A stretch of DNA of 64,000 bases from Variovorax sp. DXTD-1 (GTDB taxonomy: Bacteria > Pseudomonadota > Gammaproteobacteria > Burkholderiales > Burkholderiaceae_C). Below the pieces are notes generated by a model. It was not told the DNA's origin, ran no database searches, and saw only the letters and a program-made list of their open reading frames with translations. Positions 40,696 through 50,182 of this stretch are shown piece after piece. Position 1 is the stretch's first letter. The number at the start of each line of letters is the position of its first letter. The position numbers and the translations under genes were made by a program. The DNA lies in the NCBI RefSeq assembly GCF_003984625.1, contig NZ_RWKH01000016.1, positions 1-64,000 on the forward strand. Direction: 5' to 3'.

Positions 40696-43083
40696 ATGAA
40701 CAGCCTTACCGCCGGCGCTTCCGCCGCACCCGCCATGGACCTTCAGCGCATCCTGTGCATCGGCGGCGGCCCCGCCGGGCTGTATTTCGCGCTGCTGATG
40801 AAGGCGCGCAACCCTGCGCTCGACATCACCGTGGTCGAGCGCAACCGCCCGTTCGACACCTTCGGCTGGGGGGTTGTGCTCAGCGACCAGACGCTGGTCA
40901 ACCTGGCCACGGCGGACGGCGAAACCGCGGCGCTCATCGGCAACGAATTCCATCACTGGGACGACATCCAGGTCTTCTTCAAGGGCCGCCAGGTGCGCTC
41001 GGGCGGCCACGGCTTCTGCGGCATCGGCCGCAAGCGGCTGCTCAACATCCTGCAGGAGCGCTGCCTGGCGCTGGGCGTGAAGCTGGTGTTCGAAACCGAC
41101 GCGACGGACGACCAGGCGATTGCCGCCCAGTACAACGCCGACCTGGTGATTGCCAGCGACGGCCTCAACAGCCGCATCCGCCAGCGCTATGCCGATGTGT
41201 TCAAGCCCGACATCGACCTGCGCAACTGCCGCTTCGTGTGGCTGGGCACGCACCAGACTTTCGACGCATTTACCTTTGCTTTCGAGCAGACCGAGCACGG
41301 CTGGTTCCAGGCGCATGCCTACCAGTTCGACGACAAGACATCCACCTTCATCGTCGAAACGCCCGAGGCGGTGTGGAAGGCCCACGGCCTCGACCAGATG
41401 GAGCAGCCCGAGGCCATTGCTTTCTGTGAAAAGCTGTTCGCCAAGTACCTGGGCGGCCATCCGCTCATCAGCAATGCCACGCACCTGCGCGGCTCGGCCA
41501 ACTGGATCCGCTTTCCGCGCGTGGTGTGCGAGCGCTGGACGCACCGCATCGACGTCGAGGGCCGCTCGGTGCCCGTGGTGCTGATGGGCGACGCGGCGCA
41601 CACGGCGCACTTCTCGATCGGCTCGGGCACCAAGCTCGCGCTCGAAGACGCGATCGACCTGGCGAATGAGTTCGAGCGCGGCGGCACGGTCGACCACGTG
41701 CTCGAGGGGTACGAGGCGCGCCGCAGCGTCGAGGTGCTCAAGATCCAGAACGCGGCCCGCAACTCCACCGAATGGTTCGAGAACGTGCCGCGCTACACCG
41801 GCATGCAGATCGAGCAGTTCGCCTACTCGCTGCTCACGCGCTCGCAGCGCATCAGCCACGAGAACCTGCGCGTGCGCGACACCGAATGGCTCGGCGGCTA
41901 CGAGCGGTGGCTCGCGGGCGGCAAGCCGGTGGCGCCCATGCTGATGCCGCTGACCGTGCGCGGCCTCACGCTGAAGAACCGCATCCTGGTGTCGCCAATG
42001 GCCACCTACAGTGCGGTCGACGGCGTGCCTCAGGACTTTCTGCTGGTGCACCTGGGTGCGCGCGCGCTCGGCGGCGCCGCCATGGTGTTCGTGGAAATGA
42101 CGAGCCCGACGCCCGAAGGCCGCATCACCCCCGGCTGCACCGGCCTCTACAACGACACGCAGCAGGCTGCGTTCAAGCGCATCGTCGACTTCGTGCACAC
42201 GCAATCGAGTGCGAAGATTGCGATGCAGCTTGGCCACAGCGGGGCCAAGGGCTCGACGCGCGTAGGCTGGGAGGGCACCGACGAGCCACTGGAGAGCGGC
42301 AACTGGCCGCTGCTGTCGGCCAGCGCGGTGGCTTATGGCGAACAGAACCAGTTGCCGGCCGCCATGACGCGCGAGCAGATGGACGACATGCGCGAGCGGT
42401 TCGTCGAATCCACCCGCCGAGCCGCCGAATGCGGCTTCGACTGGCTCGAGCTGCACTGCGCGCACGGCTACTTGCTGTCGGCCTTCATCAGCCCGCTGAC
42501 CAACCTGCGCACTGATGAGTACGGCGGCGACATCGAAGCGCGCTGCCGCTATCCGCTCGAAGTGTTCCGCGCGATGCGCGCCGCCTGGCCTGAAGACAAG
42601 CCGATGAGCGTGCGGATCTCGGCGCACGACTGGGCGCCCGGCGGCAACACCGATGCGGACGCGGTCACCGTCGCTCGCCTCTTCAAGGAAGCCGGCGCCG
42701 ATTTCATCGACGTGTCGTCGGGCCAGACCACGAGGGCCGCGAAGCCGGTGTACGGGCGCATGTACCAGACGCCGTTCTCGGACCGCATCCGCAACGAAGT
42801 CGGCATTTCGACCATTGCAGTGGGTGCCATCACCGATGCGGACCAGGCGAACAGCATCATTGCGGCCGGGCGTGCAGACCTCTGCGCCATCGCGCGCCCG
42901 CACCTCGCCGACCCTGCCTGGACCCTGCACGAAGCGGCCAAGCTGCAGAGCCGCGATGTCGATTGGCCGAAGCAATACCTGAGCGGGCGCGACCAGATGT
43001 ACCGCGAGATCGCCAAGCAGCAGCAGATTGCCGCGGCGGCCAATGCCGCAATGGCCGCGCAGAACAACGAGGAGACGCACTGA
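40696..43083 (+). CDS. abmA: 2-aminobenzoyl-CoA monooxygenase/reductase (FMO fused to OYE domain)
   Basis: A 795-aa bifunctional flavoenzyme. Residues about 1-400 form a class A flavoprotein monooxygenase ([10 protein letters not shown] near 21-30; [18 protein letters not shown] near 295). From about 413 an old-yellow-enzyme-type reductase follows ([60 protein letters not shown]). This fusion is the known architecture of the Azoarcus enzyme that hydroxylates and dearomatises 2-aminobenzoyl-CoA. A salicylyl-CoA hydroxylase is the main alternative, but the fused reductase and the Rid gene favour the amino substrate. Start 40696 has no Shine-Dalgarno; ATG 40735 is possible. Confidence 0.88.
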   Translation: MNSLTAGASAAPAMDLQRILCIGGGPAGLYFALLMKARNPALDITVVERNRPFDTFGWGVVLSDQTLVNLATADGETAALIGNEFHHWDDIQVFFKGRQVRSGGHGFCGIGRKRLLNILQERCLALGVKLVFETDATDDQAIAAQYNADLVIASDGLNSRIRQRYADVFKPDIDLRNCRFVWLGTHQTFDAFTFAFEQTEHGWFQAHAYQFDDKTSTFIVETPEAVWKAHGLDQMEQPEAIAFCEKLFAKYLGGHPLISNATHLRGSANWIRFPRVVCERWTHRIDVEGRSVPVVLMGDAAHTAHFSIGSGTKLALEDAIDLANEFERGGTVDHVLEGYEARRSVEVLKIQNAARNSTEWFENVPRYTGMQIEQFAYSLLTRSQRISHENLRVRDTEWLGGYERWLAGGKPVAPMLMPLTVRGLTLKNRILVSPMATYSAVDGVPQDFLLVHLGARALGGAAMVFVEMTSPTPEGRITPGCTGLYNDTQQAAFKRIVDFVHTQSSAKIAMQLGHSGAKGSTRVGWEGTDEPLESGNWPLLSASAVAYGEQNQLPAAMTREQMDDMRERFVESTRRAAECGFDWLELHCAHGYLLSAFISPLTNLRTDEYGGDIEARCRYPLEVFRAMRAAWPEDKPMSVRISAHDWAPGGNTDADAVTVARLFKEAGADFIDVSSGQTTRAAKPVYGRMYQTPFSDRIRNEVGISTIAVGAITDADQANSIIAAGRADLCAIARPHLADPAWTLHEAAKLQSRDVDWPKQYLSGRDQMYREIAKQQQIAAAANAAMAAQNNEETH

Positions 43084-43084
43084 C

Positions 43085-43561
43085 ATGGACCTCGAAGCGC
43101 GCGCGCACAGCGAACACCCCGAAGCCCTGCGGCTCTGGCTGCGGCTCCTTACCTGCACGCAGCTGATCGAGAAGCAGGTGCGCAACGAACTGCGCTCGCA
43201 GTTCTCGACCACGCTGCCGCGCTTCGATTTGATGTCGCAGCTCGAGCGTGCGCCCGACGGCCTGAAGATGAACGAGCTCTCGCGCCGCATGATGGTGACG
43301 GGCGGCAACGTGACAGGCATCACCGACCAGTTGGTGACCGAAGGGTTGGTGGAGCGCGTCGACGTCGAGGGCGACCGGCGCGCCTGGCGCGTGCGTCTTA
43401 CCGCGCGCGGCCGCAAGCTCTTCAACGAAATGGCGCAGCAGCACGAAGACTGGATCGTCGACGCCTTCGCGGGCCTCAGCGCCAAGGAAATCGCGCAGCT
43501 GCACAAGCTGCTCGGCAAGGTCAAGCAACACTCACACAGCCAGATGGCGGAGGCCGAATGA
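43085..43561 (+). CDS. MarR family transcriptional regulator of the anthranilate operon
   Basis: A 158-aa MarR protein with a winged helix-turn-helix ([20 protein letters not shown], about 60-79) and wing [19 protein letters not shown]. The helical dimer ends flank it ([33 protein letters not shown] C-terminus). It starts one base after the monooxygenase stop and its own stop overlaps the next gene by four bases, so it is encoded inside the operon it most likely represses. The aromatic CoA thioester is a plausible effector, by analogy with related regulators. Confidence 0.9.
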   Translation: MDLEARAHSEHPEALRLWLRLLTCTQLIEKQVRNELRSQFSTTLPRFDLMSQLERAPDGLKMNELSRRMMVTGGNVTGITDQLVTEGLVERVDVEGDRRAWRVRLTARGRKLFNEMAQQHEDWIVDAFAGLSAKEIAQLHKLLGKVKQHSHSQMAEAE

Positions 43562-44412
43562 AGCACTACATCGGAGCGGGCAATCCCATGCGCGCGCAAT
43601 TCGAGGCCAAGGCGCCTTACAAGGCCAAGCACTTCGCCTGGAGCTATGAGGCCGGCGTCGGCACCGTTACGCTCGATCGCCCCGAGCGCAAGAACCCGCT
43701 CACCTTCGATTCGTACGCCGAGCTGCGCGACCTGTTCCGCGCGTTGAACTACGCCACGGACGTGAAGGCCATCGTCGTTACCGGTGCCGGGGGCAACTTC
43801 TGCTCGGGCGGCGATGTGCACGAGATCATCGGCCCGCTCACCGGCATGCGCATGCCCGAGCTGCTCGAGTTCACACGCATGACGGGCGACTTGGTCAAGG
43901 CGATCCGCGCATGCCCGCAGCCGATCGTCGGTGCCATCGACGGCGTGTGCGCCGGCGCCGGCGCGATGATTGCGCTGGCCTGCGACCTGCGCTACGGGTC
44001 GCCCGCCACGCGCACTGCTTTTCTTTTCACGCGCGTGGGCCTTGCCGGTGCGGACATGGGTGCGTGCGCACTGCTGCCGCGCGTGATCGGCCAGGGCCGT
44101 GCATCGGAGCTGCTCTTCACCGGCCGCGCAATGACGGCGCAGGAAGGCCATGCCTGGGGCTTCTTCAACGCGCTGCACGAAAGCGATGCACTGCTCGAGG
44201 CTGCCACCAAGGTGGCGCGCGAACTGGCCGAAGGCCCGAGCTTCGCGCACGGCATGACCAAGACGATGCTCTCGCAGGAATGGTCGATGACCATCGACCA
44301 GGCCATCGAGGCCGAAGCGCAGGCACAGGCCATCTGCATGCAGACCGAGGATTTCAAGCGCGCCTACGAAGCCTTCGCCACCAAGCGTAAGCCGGTGTTC
44401 GGTGGGGACTGA
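43558..44412 (+). CDS. Enoyl-CoA hydratase family protein
   Basis: A 284-aa crotonase-fold protein. The oxyanion hole residues are in [15 protein letters not shown] (about 79-93) and [20 protein letters not shown] (about 128-147), and the N-terminus [20 protein letters not shown] is standard. It overlaps the MarR gene by ATGA. In the CoA-dependent anthranilate route a hydratase is needed for beta-oxidation-like steps after ring dearomatisation; ring cleavage activity is also possible, since crotonase-like enzymes do both. Confidence 0.9.
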   Translation: MKHYIGAGNPMRAQFEAKAPYKAKHFAWSYEAGVGTVTLDRPERKNPLTFDSYAELRDLFRALNYATDVKAIVVTGAGGNFCSGGDVHEIIGPLTGMRMPELLEFTRMTGDLVKAIRACPQPIVGAIDGVCAGAGAMIALACDLRYGSPATRTAFLFTRVGLAGADMGACALLPRVIGQGRASELLFTGRAMTAQEGHAWGFFNALHESDALLEAATKVARELAEGPSFAHGMTKTMLSQEWSMTIDQAIEAEAQAQAICMQTEDFKRAYEAFATKRKPVFGGD

Positions 44413-44416
44413 CGCC

Positions 44417-45610
44417 ATGATGACGAAGATTCCCGCTCCGCCTTCGACAACGCACCTCGCGCTGCCGTTCTTCGACGAAGCCCATCGCTCGCTCGCGCGT
44501 GACCTGCTGCCCTGGTGCGCGGCGCAAGAGATCGATGAGCGTGACGACCGCGCGGCCTGCCGCGAGTGGGTAAGGCGCCTTGGCGACTGCGGCTGGCTGC
44601 GCTACGCCGTGCCCGGCACCGCGGGTGGCGCGCTCGAGCGTCTCGATTCGCGCGCGCTCGTGCTGCTGCGCGAAACACTGGGCTACCACTCGCCGCTGGC
44701 GGACTTTGCGTTTGCGATGCAGGGTCTGGGAAGCGGGGCCATCACGCTTGCGGGTACGCCCGAGCAGCAGTCGCAGTACCTCACGGCCGTGGGCAAGGGC
44801 GAGAAAATCGCGGCCTTTGCGCTGAGCGAACCCGATGCGGGGTCGGACGTGGCCGCGATGGCGATGCGCGCCGAGCCCACCGCCGAGGGCTGGCGCCTGA
44901 ACGGCACGAAGACCTGGATCAGCAATGGCGGCATCGCCGACTTCTATTGCGTGTTTGCAAAGACCGACCCGACCGGTGGCACGCGCGGCATCACGGTGTT
45001 CATCGTCGATGCGAAGACACCCGGGCTCGACACCTCCGAGCACATCGAGGTGATGGCGCCGCACCCGCTGGCTACCCTGCGCTTCGACAATTGCGTTGTG
45101 CCGCGCACCGCGCAGCTCGGTGAGCTCAACGGCGGCTTCAAGCTGGCGATGCGCACGCTCGACATCTTTCGCGCCTCGGTGGCAGCCGCCGCGCTCGGCA
45201 TGGGGCGCCGCGCACTCGCCGAGGCCATCGCGCATGCGAAGAGCCGCCGCATGTTCGGGCAGACGCTCGCCGACTTCCAGCTCACGCAGGCCAAGCTCGG
45301 TGAGATGGCCGCATTGATCGACAGCGCCGCATTGCTCACCTATCGCGCCGCGTGGATGCGCGACGACGCCGAGCAGCGCGGCGCGGCCGCAGTGGGGGAT
45401 GTGTCCGCTGCGGCGGCCATGGCCAAGATGTGCGCCACCGAGAACGCGAGCCGCGTGATCGACATGGCACTGCAGATGCACGGCGGCCTCGGCGTGAAGG
45501 TTGGCACGAAGATTGAAAGCCTCTACCGCGACATCCGCTCGCTGCGCATCTACGAAGGCGCGACGGAGGTTCAACAACTGATCATTGGCAAATCCGTTCT
45601 GCGGGGATAA
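44417..45610 (+). CDS. Acyl-CoA dehydrogenase family protein
   Basis: A 397-aa flavoprotein dehydrogenase. The FAD and substrate motifs AFALSEPDAGSDVAAMAM (about 133-150) and TWISNGGIADFYCVFAKTD are present. The C-terminal helical domain has MHGGLGVKVGTKIESLYRDI and IYEGATEVQQLIIGKSVL, where the Glu of YEG is the usual catalytic base. It starts 4 bp after the hydratase stop. In the operon it would oxidise a cyclic or ring-opened acyl-CoA intermediate. An ATG one codon downstream is an equal alternative start. Confidence 0.9.
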   Translation: MMTKIPAPPSTTHLALPFFDEAHRSLARDLLPWCAAQEIDERDDRAACREWVRRLGDCGWLRYAVPGTAGGALERLDSRALVLLRETLGYHSPLADFAFAMQGLGSGAITLAGTPEQQSQYLTAVGKGEKIAAFALSEPDAGSDVAAMAMRAEPTAEGWRLNGTKTWISNGGIADFYCVFAKTDPTGGTRGITVFIVDAKTPGLDTSEHIEVMAPHPLATLRFDNCVVPRTAQLGELNGGFKLAMRTLDIFRASVAAAALGMGRRALAEAIAHAKSRRMFGQTLADFQLTQAKLGEMAALIDSAALLTYRAAWMRDDAEQRGAAAVGDVSAAAAMAKMCATENASRVIDMALQMHGGLGVKVGTKIESLYRDIRSLRIYEGATEVQQLIIGKSVLRG

Positions 45611-45615
45611 ATACC

Positions 45616-47238
45616 GTGTCTGCCCAAGTCGACCGCTTCGTTCACGACCGCCTGCCGCCCGCCGAGCAGTTGCCGGTCTTCCGCTACGACCTTCCGGAGC
45701 TGCAGCTGCCCGATCAGCTGAACCTGGTCGAGGAGCTTCTGGACAAGGCGCCTGCCAAAGGCTTCGGCGACAAGCCGATGCTGCGCTCGCCGACCGGTAC
45801 GCTGACCTATTCGCAGGCGGCCGTCGAGGTCAACCGCATCGCGCAGGTGCTGACCGAAGATCTAGCGCTCGTGCCGGGGAACCGTGTGCTGCTGCGCGGT
45901 GGCAATTCGGTCGCCATGGCGTTGGCGTGGCTCGCAGTGGTCAAGGCCGGCCTGATTGCAGTGGCCACCATGCCGCTGCTTCGCGCCAAGGAACTGGGCG
46001 ACATCATCGAAAAGGCGCAACCGGTGGCGGCGCTGTGCGACGGCCGCCTGCTCGACGAACTCTCGATTGCGCAGCGCGAGCATCCGGTGCTCGCATCGGT
46101 GATTGCCTTCAACAAGCCCGATGCACCCGATTCGCTGTCGGCACGCGCGGCAGGCAAGAGCGGTGTGTTTGCCGCATGCCCCACGGCGTCGGACGACATC
46201 GCATTGCTCGCATTCACATCGGGCACCACCGGCAAGCCCAAGGCACCGGTCACCACGCACCGCGATGTGCTCGCGATGTGCGAGACATGGCCGCGCCACG
46301 TGCTGCAAGCGCGAAGCGATGACATCGTGATCGGCTCGCCGCCGCTGGCGTTTACCTTCGGGCTCGGCGGGCTGCTGGTGTTCCCGATGTGGGCCGGCGC
46401 CTCGGTGTACTTTGCCGATGCGCCGTTCACACCCGAAGGGCTCGTGAAGCTCATCAACGAGGTCGGCGCGACCATCTGCTACACCGCACCCACGTTCTAC
46501 CGACAGATGGCACCCTTTGTTCGCCAGCACGGCGCGCCGAGCCTGCGCATCTGCGTGAGCGCCGGCGAGGCCCTGCCCGACGCGACGCGGCAGCTGTGGA
46601 AGGACGCCACCGGCATCGAGATGCTCGACGGCATCGGCGGCACCGAGGTATTCCACATCTACATTTCCGCTGCGGGCGACCAGGTGCGTCGGGGTGCGGT
46701 CGGCAAGGTCGTTCCGGGTTTCACGGCAAGGGTGGTGGACGACCAAGGCAACGAAGTACCGCGCGGTACGGTCGGCAAGCTGGCGCTGCAGGGCCCGGTG
46801 GGCTGCCGCTATCTGGACGATCCGCGCCAAACCGACTATGTGAAGAACGGCTGGAACTATCCGGGCGATTCGTTCGTGCAAGACGACGACGGCTACTTCT
46901 TCTACCAGGCGCGCGCCGACGACATGATCATCACGGCCGGATATAACGTCGGCGGGCCTGAGGTGGAAGATGCGCTGCTCAGGCACCCGGCCGTGGCCGA
47001 GTGCGGCGTGATCGGCAAGCCCGATCCGGACCGCGGCATGATCGTCAAAGCCTTCTGCGTGCTGAAGCCCGGCCATGAAGGCGACGACGCACTCGTCAAG
47101 GCGCTGCAGGACCACGTGAAGGCCAGCATCGCGCCGTTCAAATACCCGCGGGAGATCGAGTTTGTGACGGTGCTGCCGCGCACCGAGACCGGCAAGCTCC
47201 AGCGATTCAAACTGAGACAACTCAACAGCACCACATGA
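45616..47238 (+). CDS. abmG: 2-aminobenzoate-CoA ligase (benzoate-CoA ligase family)
   Basis: A 540-aa adenylate-forming ligase with P-loop LAFTSGTTGKPKAPVTTHRD (about 196-215), aromatic-acid pocket regions like those of BclA and 2-aminobenzoate-CoA ligases (GIEMLDGIGGTEVFHIYISA), and the hinge and C-terminal lysine motifs (ADDMIITAGYNVGGPEVEDA; PRTETGKLQRFKLRQL). The GTG at 45616 is the start, just after a GGGG purine run. It would make 2-aminobenzoyl-CoA, the substrate of the fused monooxygenase at 40696. Its end overlaps the Rid gene by ATGA. Confidence 0.9.
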   Translation: MSAQVDRFVHDRLPPAEQLPVFRYDLPELQLPDQLNLVEELLDKAPAKGFGDKPMLRSPTGTLTYSQAAVEVNRIAQVLTEDLALVPGNRVLLRGGNSVAMALAWLAVVKAGLIAVATMPLLRAKELGDIIEKAQPVAALCDGRLLDELSIAQREHPVLASVIAFNKPDAPDSLSARAAGKSGVFAACPTASDDIALLAFTSGTTGKPKAPVTTHRDVLAMCETWPRHVLQARSDDIVIGSPPLAFTFGLGGLLVFPMWAGASVYFADAPFTPEGLVKLINEVGATICYTAPTFYRQMAPFVRQHGAPSLRICVSAGEALPDATRQLWKDATGIEMLDGIGGTEVFHIYISAAGDQVRRGAVGKVVPGFTARVVDDQGNEVPRGTVGKLALQGPVGCRYLDDPRQTDYVKNGWNYPGDSFVQDDDGYFFYQARADDMIITAGYNVGGPEVEDALLRHPAVAECGVIGKPDPDRGMIVKAFCVLKPGHEGDDALVKALQDHVKASIAPFKYPREIEFVTVLPRTETGKLQRFKLRQLNSTT

Positions 47239-47633
47239 TGAACAAACTCTTGCAGCCACCGGGCTGGCTGCCCCCCAAGGGCTATGCGAATGGCGTGGCC
47301 GCACGCGGCACCATGGTGTTCGTCGGCGGACAGATCGGCTGGAATGCGCAGCAGCAGTTCGAGTCGGACGACTTCATTGACCAATGCGGCCTGGCGCTGC
47401 GCAACATCGCCGAAGTGCTGCGCGAAGCCGGCGCCGGCCCCGAGCACATGGTGCGCATGACCTGGTACGTGACGGATCGCGACGAATACAGCCGGCGGCT
47501 CGCGGAACTCGGGCCCGTGTACCGCGAGGCGATGGGGCGCAACTTTCCGGCCATGACCTGCGTGCAGGTGGCGGCGCTGGTCGAGCACCGCGCCAAGGTC
47601 GAGATCGAGGTGACGGCGGTCATTCCGGACTGA
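47235..47633 (+). CDS. RidA/YjgF family protein without the canonical arginine
   Basis: A 132-aa Rid-family trimeric protein (APKGYANGV-like start; GGQIGWNAQQQF; VQVAALVEHRAKVEIEVTAV end). In imine-deaminating RidA the conserved Arg105 precedes this final segment; here the matching residue is Met107 (FPAMTCVQVAAL), so it belongs with Arg-less Rid subfamilies. It is the last gene of the anthranilate operon, coupled to the ligase gene. A role in handling the amino or imino group of an intermediate is likely from context, but the chemistry is not established. A terminator follows. Confidence 0.87.
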   Translation: MMNKLLQPPGWLPPKGYANGVAARGTMVFVGGQIGWNAQQQFESDDFIDQCGLALRNIAEVLREAGAGPEHMVRMTWYVTDRDEYSRRLAELGPVYREAMGRNFPAMTCVQVAALVEHRAKVEIEVTAVIPD

Positions 47634-47646
47634 CCGGCAGAGCAAT

Positions 47647-47677
47647 AAAAAAAGCCCTCGCAAAGAGGGCTTTTTTT
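47647..47677 (+). terminator. Intrinsic terminator after the anthranilate operon
   Basis: GCCCTC and GAGGGC (47654-47659 and 47665-47670) form a stem extended by seven A-T pairs, with a 5-nt loop and a run of seven T residues at the end. It lies 13 bp after the Rid stop. Confidence 0.9.
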
Positions 47678-47696
47678 ATTTGGATTCATCGACCAA

Positions 47697-47731
47697 AGAA
47701 AAAAGGCCCTTTGAAATTCAAAGGGCCTTTT
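47697..47731 (-). terminator. Intrinsic terminator of the ribosomal/tRNA-fMet transcript
   Basis: A perfect 15-bp inverted repeat (47701-47715 and 47717-47731, core AAAAGGCCCTTTGAA) with a one-base centre is followed on the minus strand by TTTCTTT. It lies 4 bp past the tRNA and ends the rplN-to-tRNA transcript. It is also back-to-back with the terminator at 47647-47677. Confidence 0.88.
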
Positions 47732-47735
47732 AAAT

Positions 47736-47812
<77 letters not shown>

Positions 47813-47830
47813 GCAAGATGGAATTATACC

Positions 47831-48229
47831 TTATTCAGCAGCGCCTTGCTCGGCGGCTTCTTCTTTAATTTCAGGACGGTCGACCAGTTCGACCAGAGCC
47901 ATGGGTGCATTGTCGCCAACGCGGAAACCCATCTTCAGGATGCGGGTGTAGCCGCCCGGACGCGCTGCGAAGCGCGGGCCGAGTTCGCCGAACAGCTTGA
48001 CGACGCTGTCGCGGCTGCGCAGGCGGTCGAAAGCCAGGCGCTTGTTGGCAAGCGTGGGCTTCTTGGCGAGCGTGATCATCGGTTCGATGACGCGGCGCAG
48101 TTCCTTGGCCTTGGGGACCGTGGTCTTGATGACTTCATGCTCGATGAGCGAATTCATCATGTTCTGCAGCATCGCAAGGCGGTGCGAACTGGTGCGGTTG
48201 AGTTTGCGGAGTCCGTGTCCGTGACGCAT
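47831..48229 (-). CDS. rplQ: 50S ribosomal protein L17
   Basis: A 132-aa L17, with the standard start [20 protein letters not shown] and the terminal acidic/alanine tail ([10 protein letters not shown]). It lies behind rpoA as the last gene of the alpha operon. L17 sits near the peptide exit tunnel. The gap to rpoA holds a small hairpin at 48286-48301 but no clear terminator. Confidence 0.98.
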   Translation of the reverse strand: MRHGHGLRKLNRTSSHRLAMLQNMMNSLIEHEVIKTTVPKAKELRRVIEPMITLAKKPTLANKRLAFDRLRSRDSVVKLFGELGPRFAARPGGYTRILKMGFRVGDNAPMALVELVDRPEIKEEAAEQGAAE

Positions 48230-48285
48230 GGTGCTTTTCCTTTACTTTATTAAACAGGCAGCCGTATCAGGTACTGCCCGGGCAC

Positions 48286-48301
48286 GAGCCCTCATGGGCT
48301 C
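48286..48301 (-). other. Small stem-loop between rpoA and rplQ
   Basis: GAGCCC and GGGCTC form a 6-bp stem with a TCAT loop, 10 nt past the rpoA stop in the direction of transcription. No U-run follows. It may be a processing site that sets the relative level of L17. Confidence 0.4.
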
Positions 48302-48310
48302 AATTCAAAA

Positions 48311-49300
48311 TCAACGCTTGTCGAGGCCGGCCGGCGGCCAGCTTTCAAGCTTCATACCCAAGGTCAGGCCGCGCGAGGCAAGCACTTCCTTGATTTCGTT
48401 GAGCGACTTTCGACCCAAGTTCGGGGTCTTGAGCAGCTCGTTCTCGGTGCGCTGGATCAGGTCACCGATGTAGTAGATGTTTTCGGCCTTCAGGCAGTTG
48501 GCCGAACGCACGGTGAGTTCGAGCTCGTCGACAGGGCGCAGCAGGATCGGGTCGAATTGCTGTGCGCTGCGCGGTGCCGGTGCATCGAATGCAGCCAGTT
48601 CGCCGCCTTCGAGCTGTGCGAACACTGCAAGCTGCTCAACCAGGATTTTAGCCGAGGCGCGAACCGCGTCTTCAGCGGTGATCGCGCCGTTGGTTTCGAT
48701 CTCGACCAGCAGCTTGTCCAGGTCGGTGCGCTGTTCGACACGAGCGCTTTCGACGGTATAGCTCACGCGTTTCACGGGCGAGAACGAAGCGTCCAGAACG
48801 ATTCGGCCAATCGACTTGGTCGGCTCGTCGGCGTAGCGGCGCATCGTGCCGGGCACGTAGCCGCGACCCTTTTCAACCTTGATCTGCATGTCGAGCTTGC
48901 CGCCTTGCGACAGGTGCGCGATCACGTGATCGGGGTTGATGATCTCGACGTCGTGCGGGGTCTGGATGTCGGATGCCAGGACCGGGCCTTCGCCGTCCTT
49001 GCGCAGGCTCAGCGTGACTTCGTCGCGGTTGTGGAGCTTGAACACCACGCCCTTGAGATTCAGCAGGATGTTGACGACATCTTCCTGCACGCCGTCGATC
49101 GACGAGTACTCGTGCAGAACGCCGGCGATCGTGACTTCAGTGGCCGAATAACCGACCATCGACGACAGCAGAACGCGACGCAGCGCGTTGCCGAGCGTGT
49201 GGCCGTAGCCGCGCTCGAAAGGCTCGAGCGTGACCTTGGCCTTGTTGGCGGCAAGTTGCTCGACCTGAATGGTCTTGGGTTTCAGCAGGGTGGTTTGCAT
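48311..49300 (-). CDS. rpoA: DNA-directed RNA polymerase subunit alpha
   Basis: A 329-aa alpha subunit. The N-terminal dimerisation domain has [20 protein letters not shown] (about 28-47), and the C-terminal domain (about 250-329) carries the UP-element and activator contact region ([34 protein letters not shown]). It is in the usual alpha-operon place between rpsD and rplQ. The 128-bp gap ahead of it contains a terminator-like hairpin followed by a T-run. Confidence 0.99.
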   Translation of the reverse strand: MQTTLLKPKTIQVEQLAANKAKVTLEPFERGYGHTLGNALRRVLLSSMVGYSATEVTIAGVLHEYSSIDGVQEDVVNILLNLKGVVFKLHNRDEVTLSLRKDGEGPVLASDIQTPHDVEIINPDHVIAHLSQGGKLDMQIKVEKGRGYVPGTMRRYADEPTKSIGRIVLDASFSPVKRVSYTVESARVEQRTDLDKLLVEIETNGAITAEDAVRASAKILVEQLAVFAQLEGGELAAFDAPAPRSAQQFDPILLRPVDELELTVRSANCLKAENIYYIGDLIQRTENELLKTPNLGRKSLNEIKEVLASRGLTLGMKLESWPPAGLDKR

Positions 49301-49354
49301 GCAGACTTCCTCTCAATACCCCCGGCTCGTTACACCGGTAAGGCTGGTGAAGCA

Positions 49355-49417
49355 CCCATCGGAAGTGCCTCCCGATGGGAACAAAAAAATCAAATTCGGG
49401 CCGCGAAGGGCGGCCCG
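49355..49417 (-). terminator. Terminator-like hairpins between rpsD and rpoA
   Basis: On the minus strand, CGGGCCGC/GCGGCCCG (8-bp stem, 49397-49404 and 49410-49417) is followed by AATTTGA and a run of seven T. A second stem CCCATCGG/CCGATGGG (49355-49362 and 49372-49379) comes right after. rpoA starts at 49300, so transcripts from upstream must read through or rpoA must have another promoter. This suits attenuation or partial termination. Confidence 0.6.
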
Positions 49418-49428
49418 TTGTCGTCTGT

Positions 49429-50052
49429 TTAGCGCGAGTACAGTTCGACGATCAGCGATTCGTTGATGTCGGCTGCGAATTCGTCGCGATCGGGCACCTT
49501 CTTGAAGGTACCTTCGGCCTTGTCGGCATTCACTTCGACCCAGGCCGGAATACCGACTTGTTGGGCGAGCTGGAGCGCTTCGGCAATGCGGGTCTGCTTC
49601 TTCGACTTGTCGCGCACGGCGATCACGTCGCCGGTCTTCACCAGGTACGACGGGATGTTGACCGACTGGCCGTTCACCGTGATCGCCTTGTGCGACACGA
49701 GCTGGCGTGCTTCGGCGCGCGTCGAGCCGAAGCCCATGCGGTAGACGACGTTGTCCAGGCGCGATTCGAGGATGAACAGCAGGTTGGCGCCGGTGTTGCC
49801 ACGGCGACGGTCGGCTTCCTCGAAGTAGCGGCGGAATTGCTTCTCGAGCACGCCGTACATGCGCTTGACCTTCTGCTTTTCACGCAGTTGCAGGCCGTAG
49901 TCAGACGTGCGCTGACCCGAAGTGCGGCCGTGCTGGCCGGGCTTGGAGTCGAACTTGGCCTTGTCTTGAATCGAGCGGCGGGCGCTCTTCAGGAACAGGT
50001 CGGTGCCTTCACGGCGGGAGAGTTTGGCCTTGGGGCCGAGGTAGCGTGCCAC
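49429..50052 (-). CDS. rpsD: 30S ribosomal protein S4
   Basis: A 207-aa S4 with a GTG start ([20 protein letters not shown]) and an S4 RNA-binding domain ([20 protein letters not shown] near 94-113). In other bacteria S4 represses translation of the alpha operon by binding its mRNA. Here terminator-like hairpins lie on both sides of the gene (50141-50167 and 49355-49417), so it could be partly insulated from rpsK and rpoA. Confidence 0.98.
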   Translation of the reverse strand: MARYLGPKAKLSRREGTDLFLKSARRSIQDKAKFDSKPGQHGRTSGQRTSDYGLQLREKQKVKRMYGVLEKQFRRYFEEADRRRGNTGANLLFILESRLDNVVYRMGFGSTRAEARQLVSHKAITVNGQSVNIPSYLVKTGDVIAVRDKSKKQTRIAEALQLAQQVGIPAWVEVNADKAEGTFKKVPDRDEFAADINESLIVELYSR

Positions 50053-50133
50053 GAGTTTTCCTTTGTGTCATCTGCCGCAGTTGCCTGCGGGAGCCATCGG
50101 CGAAGACGCGGATGGCGGTGGGCTTAGTAAAAA

Positions 50134-50167
50134 AACAAATGCGCAGCCGCTCAAAAGCCGGCTGCGC
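50134..50167 (-). terminator. Terminator-like hairpin between rpsK and rpsD
   Basis: GCGCAGCCG and CGGCTGCGC (50141-50149 and 50159-50167) form a perfect 9-bp stem with a 9-nt loop. Read on the minus strand it is followed by ATTTG and seven T residues. It lies 15 nt after the rpsK stop and about 80 nt before the rpsD start, in the middle of a normally continuous operon. Confidence 0.65.
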
Positions 50168-50182
50168 CTTGCGGACTGACGA

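Noticed and set aside
40690..44418. A 1242-codon open frame opposite the anthranilate operon
   Set aside because: It spans three unrelated plus-strand genes and contains no recognisable protein. It is an artefact of GC-biased codon use.
43085..47633. Salicylate (salicylyl-CoA/gentisate) pathway as the operon's function
   Set aside because: The ligase and monooxygenase families would allow it, but no gentisate dioxygenase is present, and the fused reductase and Rid gene fit the anthranilate route better. It remains an alternative, not excluded.
50134..50167. Reading the rpsK-rpsD hairpin as the end of the operon
   Set aside because: rpsD, rpoA and rplQ are complete and in standard order, and no consensus promoter was found by eye between them, so attenuation or readthrough is more plausible than a true operon end.
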